DNA of 33,060 nucleotides from Planctomycetota bacterium (GTDB taxonomy: Bacteria > Planctomycetota > Phycisphaerae > Phycisphaerales > SM1A02). Positions within the stretch are counted from its first letter, which is position 1, and every line of letters starts with the position of its first letter. A model generated the notes under the pieces. That model saw nothing but the letters and a program-made list of their open reading frames with translations. It ran no database searches and was not told the DNA's origin. Location: contig JADFFQ010000042.1 in the NCBI GenBank assembly GCA_022568135.1, positions 1-33,060 of the forward strand, written 5' to 3'. Below are positions 13,188 through 20,685 of the stretch, in pieces. A program made the position numbers and the translations under genes.

Positions 13188-15179
13188 TCAACTGACAGCA
13201 ACTCTCGGCCCTCGGCGAATGGTGACCGCCAGCAGTGTCAGGTCGGCGGGCGTGACGCCGGCCAATCGCCCCGCTTGGCCCATCGTCGCGGGGCGGAACT
13301 TCGCCAGGACATCGACTGCTTCGGCGCGCAGCCCGAGAATTGTGCAGAAATCGAGCCACGACGGGATGCGTTGGCCGTCAGCCTTCGATTGCCGCTTGAT
13401 CTCAGCGTTCTGGCGGGCAATGTATCCCTCGTACCGCACGTCAGTCATGACCCGCTCCACCAATCGCCGGTCAAACTTGGCGTCAAGGTGGTCCAGCAGA
13501 GCATCAACCGTCACCCCCGGCCGGCGAGCGATCTCGCGCAGCGTCTTGCCCTCGACCAGTCCGCCGACGGCGGAATCAAAGCGGTCGCGGACCGCCATAA
13601 GCTCGTCGCGCCGTTGCCCGAAGGCCGCCCAGCGACGATCATCGACCAGACCGAGTTCCCGGCCGAGCGGTGTCAGGCGTTCGTCGGCATTGTCCGCCCG
13701 CAGCAGGAGTCGATGCTCCGCCCGGCTGGTGAACATTCGATACGGCTCACGGGGGGTCCGGGTCACCAGATCATCGAGCATCACGCCGATGTACGCCTGA
13801 TCGCGGCGCAGGCGGATCGGGTCATCGTCGCAGGCCAAACGGGCCGCATTCAGGCCGGCGATCAGCCCCTGGCCGGCGGCCTCTTCGTAGCCGGTGGTGC
13901 AGTTGATCTGCCCGGCCAGGAATAACCCTGCGATCGACTTGGCCATGCAGGTCGAGTCGATCTGGTGCGGCCAGATCATGTCGTACTCGACCGCGTAACC
14001 CCACCGCAGAATCTTCGCGCGCTCGCACCCGGGCATCAGGTGCACGATGCGCTCCTGCACCTCGATGGGGAGCGAAGTGCTGATACCGTTGCAGTAGATC
14101 TCGTTGGTGTGCAGCGACTCCGGTTCGAGAAACACGTGGTGCGATTCGCGATCGGGGAAACGAACGACCTTGTCCTCGATCGACGGGCAATACCTCGGCC
14201 CACACTCGGCTTCGATTTGCCCGGTGTACATCGGGGCCCGGTGCAGGTTCGCGCGGATCAGCTCGTGGGCCGCGGCCGTCGTTGAGGTGATATGACAATC
14301 GACCTGCGGCAAGTGTGGGAACCGACCGGCGGGAAGCGCCCCCGGCGAGAGATCGGAGAAGGGGATCGGCTCCGCATCACCGACCTGTTCGTCGAGCCCG
14401 TCGAAGTCGATTGATTCACGGGCCAGCCTCGGGGGCGTGCCCGTCTTGAGACGCCCGAGCTCGAAACCGAGTCGGCGCAACGTCGCGGACATGCTGATCG
14501 CTGATCCTTCGCCGACGCGGCCGCCTTCGGTTCTCTTCTCCCCGGTGTGCATCAGGCCGCGCATAAACGTGCCTGTGGTCAGCACAACCGCGCATGTCCG
14601 GATCAAGCGCCCTCCCATAGCCCCCGGCTCCGCCGGGGGGTTCCTTTCATACACCGGCCGGGCCGGTCCTGTGTTTGCCATATTCAATTCAATAGCCTCT
14701 TCATCGGCGCATACCACAGCATCACCGCGGGACAACACAACTCCAACGACGCACCCGTTTTCGACCACAATGTCATCCACCGTCCCGGCAATGACGTCGA
14801 TGTTGGGGCACGTTGAGATCAGGCGTTGGACCTCCGCCGCGTAGGCATACTTGTCAGCCTGGGCCCGCGGGCCGCGCACGGCTGCACCCTTGGAGGTGTT
14901 GAGCATCTTGAACATGATGCCGGTGGCGTCAATCGCCAGCCCCATCAAGCCGCCCAGCGCGTCGATCTCGCGCACCATCTGTCCCTTGGCCAGCCCACCG
15001 ATCGCCGGGTTGCACGACATCTGCCCGATGCGGGACGGGTCCATGGTAATCAAGGCGACGCGGCCTTCACCGGACAACCCACGGCTACCGCCGTGGGCTA
15101 GCGCTGACGCCGCGGCCCACGCCGCTTCGGCCCCCGCGTGCCCCCCGCCGATCACGATGACGTCGTAATGAGTATGCAT
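13188..15179 (-). CDS. mnmG: tRNA uridine-5-carboxymethylaminomethyl modification enzyme MnmG (GidA) with two in-frame insertions
   Basis: About 663 residues from ATG 15179 (a TTG at 15188 would add three). The FAD motif GGGHAGAEAAWAA is at the N-terminus, followed by GQMSCNPAIGGLAKGQM, PRAQADKYAYA, FELGRLKTGTPPRL, YCPSIEDKVVRFPD and EYDMIWPHQID, all diagnostic of MnmG. With MnmE it installs the cmnm5 group on wobble U34 of several tRNAs. Two stretches have no counterpart in the family and coincide with DNA palindromes: about residues 28-39 (DNA around 15078-15097) and about 157-192 (DNA around 14604-14711). Without them the length would be about 615, close to the family norm. Catalytic regions are otherwise intact, so the protein may still work. 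No ribosome binding site is obvious. Confidence 0.95.
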   Translation of the reverse strand: MHTHYDVIVIGGGHAGAEAAWAAASALAHGGSRGLSGEGRVALITMDPSRIGQMSCNPAIGGLAKGQMVREIDALGGLMGLAIDATGIMFKMLNTSKGAAVRGPRAQADKYAYAAEVQRLISTCPNIDVIAGTVDDIVVENGCVVGVVLSRGDAVVCADEEAIELNMANTGPARPVYERNPPAEPGAMGGRLIRTCAVVLTTGTFMRGLMHTGEKRTEGGRVGEGSAISMSATLRRLGFELGRLKTGTPPRLARESIDFDGLDEQVGDAEPIPFSDLSPGALPAGRFPHLPQVDCHITSTTAAAHELIRANLHRAPMYTGQIEAECGPRYCPSIEDKVVRFPDRESHHVFLEPESLHTNEIYCNGISTSLPIEVQERIVHLMPGCERAKILRWGYAVEYDMIWPHQIDSTCMAKSIAGLFLAGQINCTTGYEEAAGQGLIAGLNAARLACDDDPIRLRRDQAYIGVMLDDLVTRTPREPYRMFTSRAEHRLLLRADNADERLTPLGRELGLVDDRRWAAFGQRRDELMAVRDRFDSAVGGLVEGKTLREIARRPGVTVDALLDHLDAKFDRRLVERVMTDVRYEGYIARQNAEIKRQSKADGQRIPSWLDFCTILGLRAEAVDVLAKFRPATMGQAGRLAGVTPADLTLLAVTIRRGPRVAVS
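14604..14711. repeat. Double palindromic element inside mnmG (second insertion)
   Basis: Contains CCCCCGGC-TCC-GCCGGGGG (14621-14639) and ACCGGCC-G-GGCCGGT (14653-14667). The encoded ~36 residues (including ANTGPARPVYERNPPAEPGA) interrupt a region where MnmG normally runs directly from the preceding strand into AVVLTTGTF. Boundaries are approximate because they rest on comparison with the family from memory. Confidence 0.65.
15074..15102. repeat. Palindromic element inside mnmG (first insertion)
   Basis: CCCACGGC-TACC-GCCGTGGG (15078-15097) is a perfect 8-bp stem with a 4-nt loop. It encodes the extra residues AHGGSRGLSGEG within the N-terminal Rossmann fold, between helix 1 and strand 2. 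Confidence 0.7.
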
Positions 15180-15190
15180 AGCGATCAATA

Positions 15191-15281
15191 GTTTAGCCGC
15201 CGATCGAAGACCAGCGTGCCCCCCGAACCGGAGGCAGATACGACTCTGTGCAGCGCGCCGCTCTACGAGCGGTGGCTAAAC
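15191..15281. repeat. GTTTAGCC-family repeat, copy 2, with inverted end
   Basis: Starts GTTTAGCCGCC and ends GGTGGCTAAAC, which are inverted with one mismatch. The left part continues TCGAAGACCAGCGTGCC as in copy 1. It fills most of the gap between the mnmG start and the detached korB end. Confidence 0.6.
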
Positions 15282-15290
15282 GAATTGACG

Positions 15291-15398
15291 CTCACTCATC
15301 CTCGATGACCCAGGTGTCGCCTTCGTGGAGCAGTGCGTGCAGATCGCCTTGCCCGCGGGATTCGATGGCCTTGTGAACCTGTACGTCCACGACGTGAT
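15291..15398 (-). pseudogene. Detached C-terminal fragment of a second korB
   Basis: On the reverse strand this encodes VVDVQVHKAIESRG, then QGDLHALLHEGDTWVIEDE and a stop. It parallels the real KorB C-terminus, RVVHEQVRQAIHTHG, then KGDLHALLHEGDTWVVEDE. The last 60 bp, including the stop, match 15874-15933 at 58 of 60 positions. Further upstream the DNA identity drops sharply while the protein similarity remains, so this piece came from a diverged korB rather than from a recent local copy. It begins immediately after the hicB stop codon and has no start of its own. Confidence 0.88.
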
Positions 15399-15402
15399 CA
15401 TC

Positions 15403-15615
15403 TCAAGCCGCGGTGATCTGGAATGTCTTTGCGGCGGGTTCCGGTACCGGCTCGCCATGAGCCCGGAGCGATTCAAGGTGTGCGGTGACGGCTTCCTGAA
15501 TCAGGGTTTGGACTTCCTCGATAGTGTCGCCGCACGTGACACAGCCCGGCAGGTCAGGGACGTAGGCGCTGAAACTTCCGTCATCCGCCTTCTCAACGAC
15601 AACCACGTACTTCAT
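15403..15615 (-). CDS. hicB: HicB family antitoxin
   Basis: 70 residues with the typical partial RNase H-like HicB fold: KYVVVVEKADDGSFSAYVPDLPGC, then GDTIEEVQTLIQEAVTAHLE. It neutralises HicA by binding over its active site. The protein is short and ends without an obvious ribbon-helix-helix or HTH domain, so direct operator binding is doubtful. It lies 9 nt after hicA on the same strand, in the usual toxin-first order. Its stop codon abuts the detached korB fragment. Confidence 0.93.
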   Translation of the reverse strand: MKYVVVVEKADDGSFSAYVPDLPGCVTCGDTIEEVQTLIQEAVTAHLESLRAHGEPVPEPAAKTFQITAA

Positions 15616-15624
15616 ACGAACACC

Positions 15625-15816
15625 TCATTTCAGCCCGGCCCGCTTCAGAACGCTGCTCAACGTGCCGGGTGGTACTTCGCGCGAGAGCTTCCCGCCTCCA
15701 GGCACCGTAACTGTTCCGGGGCGGGTCGGGTGACGAAATTGTAGATGGCTGCCGACGGTTCGTTCCAGTCGCCACCCCTCTTCTTCCAGCTGTCTGATGA
15801 GATCACGATACTTCAC
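15625..15816 (-). CDS. hicA: HicA family toxin (mRNA interferase)
   Basis: 63 residues with the double-stranded-RNA-binding-like fold. The catalytic His is H24 in VGSHLQFRHP, followed by GTVTVP and the end motif PPGTLSSVLKRAGLK. HicA cleaves mRNA and tmRNA independently of ribosomes and arrests growth when HicB is lost. All key residues are present, so the toxin is probably functional. The region from 15817 to the korB stop (15875) should hold the promoter. It is co-directional with korB, so readthrough is possible. Confidence 0.93.
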   Translation of the reverse strand: MKYRDLIRQLEEEGWRLERTVGSHLQFRHPTRPGTVTVPGGGKLSREVPPGTLSSVLKRAGLK

Positions 15817-15874
15817 TCAGCGTCATCCGTGACTTGGCTTCTGACGCAACGAAGCATCACACACATACAGACCC

Positions 15875-16897
15875 TCACTCGTCCTCGACGACCCAGGTGT
15901 CGCCTTCGTGGAGCAGTGCGTGCAGATCGCCTTTGCCGTGGGTATGAATCGCTTGGCGAACCTGCTCGTGGACGACCCGGTCGTAGGTGTCGTGCTCGGT
16001 GGAGGCGTAGATCACGCCTAGCGGCTCGGGGAACTCGGGGTGGGCAAGTTGCGAGAGCAGAAACGCCAGACCGCGATCGGTCTCATCATGCACAAGCAGA
16101 TCGTCCTCGGTCACGCCGTTGCCGAGCTGGACAACCTCCAGGCGGGTGCCGTTCATTTGCAGGCCTTTGTTGCGCTCGGCTCCGAAGATCATGGGGGTTT
16201 CGTGCTTCAGCAGGATTGTGCTGTCCGGCTTGGTCTTCTTCTGCGAAGCGTAGAACCAGACCTGGTGGTTGTAGATGTTGCAATCCTGGTAGACCTCAAC
16301 GAACGAAGTGCCGCGATGGGCAGCGGCACGAAGCATGACCTCTTCGAGATGCTTGACGTCGATGTCGATGGACCGTGCAACGAAGGTGCACCCGCCGCCG
16401 ATCGCCCAACTCAGCGGGTTCACCGGGTAATCGGGTGACCCGACGGGCGTGGATTTCGTTTTCTTGCCGAACTCGCTGGTGGGAGAGTACTGGCCTTTGG
16501 TCAGGCCGTAGATCTGGTTGTTGAGCAGGATGATGTTGATGTCCACGTTGCGGCGCATCACGTGCATGGTGTGGTTGCCGCCGATGGACAGTAGATCACC
16601 ATCGCCGGACACCAGCCACACGTCAAGCTCGGGGTTGGCCAGCTTGATCCCGGTGGCGAACGCCGGGGCTCGGCCGTGGATCGAGTGCATCCCGTACGTC
16701 TCCATGTAGTACGGAAAGCGGGCCGCGCAGCCGATGCCGGAGACGAAGACGTAATCCTCCTTGCGAGTCGTGAGCTTGGGCAGGGTCTTGCGCACCGCGG
16801 TGAGGATCGCGTAGTCGCCGCAGCCGGGACACCACCGCACATCCTGGTCGGTGGTGAAGTCCTTAGCAGTATAGGTTGGGAGTTGTGTATCAGGCAT
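15875..16897 (-). CDS. korB: 2-oxoacid:ferredoxin oxidoreductase, beta subunit (probably 2-oxoglutarate)
   Basis: 340 residues. WCPGCGDYA with C23 and C26 is the start of the Fe-S ligand set. GDGDLLSIGGNHTMHVMRRN and NNQIYGLTKGQYSP form the thiamine diphosphate/Mg site. With the alpha subunit it oxidatively decarboxylates a 2-oxoacid to an acyl-CoA and reduces ferredoxin. The two-subunit form and the GLTKGQ segment favour 2-oxoglutarate, but pyruvate cannot be excluded. The start ATG is at 16897, 58 nt after the korA stop. Its last 60 bp are repeated beyond hicAB. Confidence 0.93.
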   Translation of the reverse strand: MPDTQLPTYTAKDFTTDQDVRWCPGCGDYAILTAVRKTLPKLTTRKEDYVFVSGIGCAARFPYYMETYGMHSIHGRAPAFATGIKLANPELDVWLVSGDGDLLSIGGNHTMHVMRRNVDINIILLNNQIYGLTKGQYSPTSEFGKKTKSTPVGSPDYPVNPLSWAIGGGCTFVARSIDIDVKHLEEVMLRAAAHRGTSFVEVYQDCNIYNHQVWFYASQKKTKPDSTILLKHETPMIFGAERNKGLQMNGTRLEVVQLGNGVTEDDLLVHDETDRGLAFLLSQLAHPEFPEPLGVIYASTEHDTYDRVVHEQVRQAIHTHGKGDLHALLHEGDTWVVEDE

Positions 16898-16930
16898 GAA
16901 GAAGGCACCAATGGATCAAGACATCAAGGC

Positions 16931-16967
16931 ATTAGGGGATCAGGGGATCAGGGGATCAGGGCATCGA
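16931..16967. repeat. Tandem GGGGATCA octamers at the korA-korB junction
   Basis: Three near-perfect GGGGATCA units with degenerate neighbours (GGCATTA, GGGCATC). The tract contains the korA stop codon (16956-16958) and fills much of the space before korB. Confidence 0.75.
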
Positions 16968-18896
16968 GTTTAGCCGTCGGTCGCAGACCGACGCGCTGCG
17001 ATTGGTCATGATCTCCAACGTTTTCTTTACCAGGGCGTCCACCTGGAACATCTTACCGCGAACTTCATTGATCCCGATCACGTCGATCAGGAAGCGGTCA
17101 CGGATGAGCATCCGGAGTTGGCCAAGGTTGAGTTCTGGAATGATGATGGTATTGAAACGGCTAAGCACGTCGCCCAGGTTGCTTGGGAACGGATTGATGT
17201 ATCGCAGGTGTGCGGTGCTGACGCTGTGGCCGCGGCGGCGAAGCTCATCGCCGGCTGTGGTGATGGCGCCGTAGGTTCCACCCCAGCCCAGCAACAGCAC
17301 ATCGCCGGAGTCCGGGCCACGCACCTCCAGCGGCGGAATGATCTGGGCTGCCTTGAGCACCTTGGCGGCGCGGGTGCGGACCATGTGTTCGTGATTGTCG
17401 GGGTCGTAAGAGATATTTCCGGTCACATCCTGCTTTTCCAGGCCACCGATCCGGTGTTCCAAACCGGATGTGCCGGGAATGACCCACGGCCTCGCGAGCG
17501 TCTCGGGGTCACGCTTGTACGGGAGGTACGGGCCCTCCGGGTTGTTTGTTTCGGTGGGGTGGTTGACCTCGATCGGGTGGATGGCGTCGAGATCGGGCAG
17601 CAGCCAGGGCTCGGCGCCGTTGGCGAGATAGCCGTCGGAGAGGAACAGCACCGGACACATGCAGTGCACGGCGAGGCGGAACGCCTCCACGGCCATGTCG
17701 AAACAGTCTGAGGGGCTGCGCGGGGCAACAATCACACATGGCGATTCACTGGGGCGGCCGAACATCGCCTGGAGCAGGTCCGCCTGCTCGGTCTTGGTGG
17801 GCATGCCCGTGGCCGGCCCGGCCCGCTGCACGTCAATCACCACCAGCGGCAGCTCAAACATGACCGCCAGACCGATCGCCTCGGCTTTGAGGGCCAACCC
17901 CGGACCGGACGTTCCACACAAGGCGAAATCACCGGCAAACGCCGCGCCGATCGCAGCGCAGACGGCTCCGATTTCGTCCTCGGCCTGGAAGGTCATTACG
18001 CCATAGTGCTTGAGCCGCGCCAAACCGTGAATGATTTCCGACGCGGGCGTGATCGGATAGCTGGCGTAGAACAGTTTCTTGCCGGCCTTCGCCGCTGCGG
18101 TGACGAACCCCAAGACCGTCGCCTCGTTGCCGCTGATCTTGCGATACTTGCCCGCCTTGAGCTTGGCCGGGGCAACGTGATACCGCACCGGGAACAGCTC
18201 GGCCGTCTCGCCGAAGTAGTAGCCGGCTTTCAGCGCTCGCACATTGATCTCGGCGATCTGGGGCTGGTTCTTCTGCTTGCCGAAGTACTCGTTGAGGAAG
18301 TCAACCGTGGTTTCGATCCGGCGATCGTAGAGCCAATAGACGATGCCCAGGGCGTACATGTTTCGGCAACGATCGATGTCCTTCGCGCCCATGCCCATGT
18401 CGGCGAGCGATTCGCGAGTGAGACGGCTCATCGGCACCTTGAAGATCTGATACCGGCGGTTCAGCTCGTCGTCTTCAAGCGGGTTGTAGCCGTCTTCGTA
18501 CCCGCACTTGCGGAAGTTGCCCTTGGCGAACTCGTCCTCGTTGACGATGACGATTCCGCCCGGCTCGACGTCGCTGATGTTGGTCTTGAACCCGGCGGGA
18601 TTCATCGCCACCAGGGCGTTGACCGCATCGCCGGGGGTGTAGATCTCGGTGCTGGCGAATTGCACCTGAAAGCCGGATACGCCGTAGGTCGAGCCTCTGG
18701 GAGCGCGGATCTCAGCCGGAAAGTCGGGGAAGGTGGCGATATCGTTACCGAAGAGCGCCGACGCGTTGGTGAACTGGCCGCCGGTGAGCTGCATGCCGTC
18801 ACCGGAGTCGCCGCAGAAGCGAATGGCCACGGCGCCAAGCGACTTGGTTCCTATGCGCCCGTGGGCGGTCGAGGTGTCCGGGGTCACCAGTTGCAC
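16956..18896 (-). CDS. korA: 2-oxoacid:ferredoxin oxidoreductase, fused gamma-alpha subunit
   Basis: 646 residues. The N-terminal gamma-type domain (~15-195) begins VAIRFCGDSGDGMQLTGGQF. The alpha domain follows (~240-630) with YPITPASEIIHGLA, GTSGPGLALKAEAIGLAVM and RAGPATGMPTKTEQADL, the CoA/TPP-facing motifs. It pairs with KorB. The start is GTG 18896, with AAAGG very close upstream, so a slightly later start is possible. The last ~13 residues (ASVCDRRLNSMP) are encoded by a GTTTAGCC-family palindrome plus the octamer tract. The original C-terminus was therefore probably shorter, ending near EIMTNR. Confidence 0.93.
   Translation of the reverse strand: MQLVTPDTSTAHGRIGTKSLGAVAIRFCGDSGDGMQLTGGQFTNASALFGNDIATFPDFPAEIRAPRGSTYGVSGFQVQFASTEIYTPGDAVNALVAMNPAGFKTNISDVEPGGIVIVNEDEFAKGNFRKCGYEDGYNPLEDDELNRRYQIFKVPMSRLTRESLADMGMGAKDIDRCRNMYALGIVYWLYDRRIETTVDFLNEYFGKQKNQPQIAEINVRALKAGYYFGETAELFPVRYHVAPAKLKAGKYRKISGNEATVLGFVTAAAKAGKKLFYASYPITPASEIIHGLARLKHYGVMTFQAEDEIGAVCAAIGAAFAGDFALCGTSGPGLALKAEAIGLAVMFELPLVVIDVQRAGPATGMPTKTEQADLLQAMFGRPSESPCVIVAPRSPSDCFDMAVEAFRLAVHCMCPVLFLSDGYLANGAEPWLLPDLDAIHPIEVNHPTETNNPEGPYLPYKRDPETLARPWVIPGTSGLEHRIGGLEKQDVTGNISYDPDNHEHMVRTRAAKVLKAAQIIPPLEVRGPDSGDVLLLGWGGTYGAITTAGDELRRRGHSVSTAHLRYINPFPSNLGDVLSRFNTIIIPELNLGQLRMLIRDRFLIDVIGINEVRGKMFQVDALVKKTLEIMTNRSASVCDRRLNSMP
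16968..17000. repeat. GTTTAGCC-family palindromic repeat, copy 3, in the korA 3' end
   Basis: GTTTAGCC followed by GTCGGTC-GCA-GACCGAC, a perfect 7-bp stem, then GCGCTG. It aligns with 13020 and 15191 and overlaps the coding end of korA. Confidence 0.65.
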
Positions 18897-19010
18897 AACC
18901 TTTCGTAGCTAAGGATCAAACCCAATGATTGTAGCCCGCCGCAGGGCAGGCAAGCGACGCAAACGCGGGTAAATCCATCACCCTCCCGGGCGAGGCCTCG
19001 CTCATATCCA

Positions 19011-20399
19011 CTACCCAGCCTTCAGGGCGCCGACCAGCTCCAGCACCATCTTCTTGCCGTCGCCGAACATCATCAGACAGTTGTCGGCGGCGAACAGCGG
19101 GTTGGGGATGCCGGCGAACCCGGGGCTCAGGCTACGCTTGACTACCACCACGGTCCTGGCCTTGTCCACGTCTACGATCGGCATCCCAGCGATGGGGCTT
19201 GAGGGATCGGTCCGGGCCACGGGGTTCACCACGTCGTTGGCACCGATGACCATCACCACGTCCACCTGCTCCATGGTCGAGTTGACCTCATCCATCTCCT
19301 TGAGCTGGTCATAGGGAACATCCGCCTCGGCCAGCAGCACGTTCATGTGCCCGGGCATCCGCCCGGCGACGGGGTGGATCCCGAATTCCACGTCGATCCC
19401 CCGCGACTCCAACAGGCCCGCCAGATCGCGGACCGCATGCTGAGCCTGGGCCACGGCCATGCCGTAGCCGGGGACAATCAGGACGCGGCGGGCCCCGTCG
19501 AACAGCATCGCGACCTCCTCGGGCGTGGTGGACTTCACTTTCCCTGCATAGATCTCGTCAGCACTGGGGGCGTCCCCGACCTCAGCCATGACCCCGAACA
19601 GCACGTTGGTCAACGACCGGTTCATCGCCACGCACATGATTCTCGTCAGGATCAGGCCGGAGGCGCCGACGAGGGAGCCGGCGATAATGAGCACGATGTT
19701 GTTGAGCACAAAGCCCGTCGCACACGCGGCCAGCCCCGAATAGGAGTTCAGCAGCGTGATGACGACCGGCATATCCGCCCCCCCGATGGGCAGCACCAGG
19801 AGAACCCCGAGGCCAAGCATGACCACGACCAGCAGCCAGTAGGCCCAGGCTGCCTGCGGATACATCACCACCATCACCGCCAGGCCGAGCCCCAGCAGCG
19901 TCAACGCGGTATTGGCAGCCTTCAGACCCAGATGGGTGATGGGCTTGCCGGAGATCAGCTCCTGGAGCTTGGCGAACGCGACCATGCTTCCGGAGAAGGT
20001 CACGGCCCCGATGAGGCCGGTTGCCGCAATCGCCACCGCCCCCTGCGTGGTGGTCGGCTCACCTTTGCTGATCAACTCGTGCATCACCGCCCCGCCCACC
20101 AGCGCCGACGCCGCCCCTCCGAAGCCGTTGAACAAGGCGACCAGTTGCGGCATCGCCGTCATCTGGATCTTCACCCCCAGGTACCCGCCGATCGACGAGC
20201 CGAGGACCAACCCCAGGATGATCCACTGCCAGCCGAGGATCTCCTTATCAATCAAAGTGACGACGATCGCCAGCAGCATGCCGCCCGCACCGAGCATGTT
20301 GCCACGCACCGCGGTACGGGGGTGGGTGAGCCCCTTGATCCCGAAGATGAACATCGCCGCCGCGACGAAGTAGATGACGTTCCTGAGTTCCGCAGGCAC
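19011..20399 (-). CDS. pntB: NAD(P) transhydrogenase, beta subunit
   Basis: 462 residues. The N-terminal two thirds is membrane domain dII with about eight helices (GIKGLTHPRTAVRGN, GYLGVKIQMTAMPQLVALFN). The C-terminal dIII NADP(H)-binding domain has PGYGMAVAQAQHAV, the HPVAGRMPGHMNVLLAEA loop and VVVVKRSLSPGFAG. The complex couples hydride transfer from NADH to NADP+ to proton flow and so makes NADPH. It is the third gene of the pntAA-pntAB-pntB operon, 4 nt after pntAB. The Kor genes follow 114 nt downstream on the same strand. Confidence 0.97.
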   Translation of the reverse strand: MPAELRNVIYFVAAAMFIFGIKGLTHPRTAVRGNMLGAGGMLLAIVVTLIDKEILGWQWIILGLVLGSSIGGYLGVKIQMTAMPQLVALFNGFGGAASALVGGAVMHELISKGEPTTTQGAVAIAATGLIGAVTFSGSMVAFAKLQELISGKPITHLGLKAANTALTLLGLGLAVMVVMYPQAAWAYWLLVVVMLGLGVLLVLPIGGADMPVVITLLNSYSGLAACATGFVLNNIVLIIAGSLVGASGLILTRIMCVAMNRSLTNVLFGVMAEVGDAPSADEIYAGKVKSTTPEEVAMLFDGARRVLIVPGYGMAVAQAQHAVRDLAGLLESRGIDVEFGIHPVAGRMPGHMNVLLAEADVPYDQLKEMDEVNSTMEQVDVVMVIGANDVVNPVARTDPSSPIAGMPIVDVDKARTVVVVKRSLSPGFAGIPNPLFAADNCLMMFGDGKKMVLELVGALKAG

Positions 20400-20403
20400 G
20401 CGC

Positions 20404-20685
20404 TTAACCCTTCTTCCTGAACATCGAAAGCATGCGATGGGTCACCAGAAAGCCGCCGACCACGTTGATCGTGGCGAAGGCGATGGCACAGACGCCCAGG
20501 ACGACCGTCAGCCAGGTTTGCTCGTGTCCGGCTGCGAGCAGAGCGCCGATGATCGTAATGCCGGAGATTGCGTTGGCCCCGGACATCAACGGCGTGTGCA
20601 GCGTGGGCGGGACCTTGGTGATGATCTCAAAGCCCACAATCATCGCCAGCCCGAAGATGGTGAGTAGTAGTACAGAATCTGACAT
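20404..20685 (-). CDS. pntAB: NAD(P) transhydrogenase, alpha subunit part 2 (membrane)
   Basis: 93 residues with three membrane helices. PPTLHTPLMSGANAISGI is the family hallmark and NVVGGFLVTHRML closes the domain. This is the C-terminal membrane part of the alpha subunit, encoded separately as in Rhodospirillum and many other bacteria rather than fused as in E. coli. The ATG overlaps the pntAA stop (TGATG), which indicates coupled translation. Confidence 0.96.
   Translation of the reverse strand: MSDSVLLLTIFGLAMIVGFEIITKVPPTLHTPLMSGANAISGITIIGALLAAGHEQTWLTVVLGVCAIAFATINVVGGFLVTHRMLSMFRKKG

Larger units (their letters stand above)
15291..15933. mobile_element. hicAB islet at the 3' end of korB
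   Basis: The unit consists of the 60-bp direct repeats at 15291-15350 and 15874-15933 with the hicA-hicB pair between them. The complete korB lies on one side and a homologous 3' end fragment on the other. This is the arrangement left when an element integrates at the end of a gene and supplies a replacement end. No recombinase is present. Confidence 0.65.

Noticed and set aside
13188-15188. Treating the palindromes in mnmG as assembly errors or frameshifts
   Set aside because: Both insertions keep the frame and all motifs before and after are intact, so the gene is continuous.
15276-15476. 66-residue reverse ORF across the detached korB end
   Set aside because: It reads the wrong frame. 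The KorB-like C-terminus is in another frame that has no start.
18006-18908. 300-residue forward ORF antisense to korA
   Set aside because: Long antisense frames are expected in GC-rich DNA. The reverse strand encodes a clear KorA and this frame has no recognisable motif.
19347-20420. 357-residue forward ORF antisense to pntB
   Set aside because: It is a His/Gln/Arg-rich shadow of a conserved membrane protein gene.
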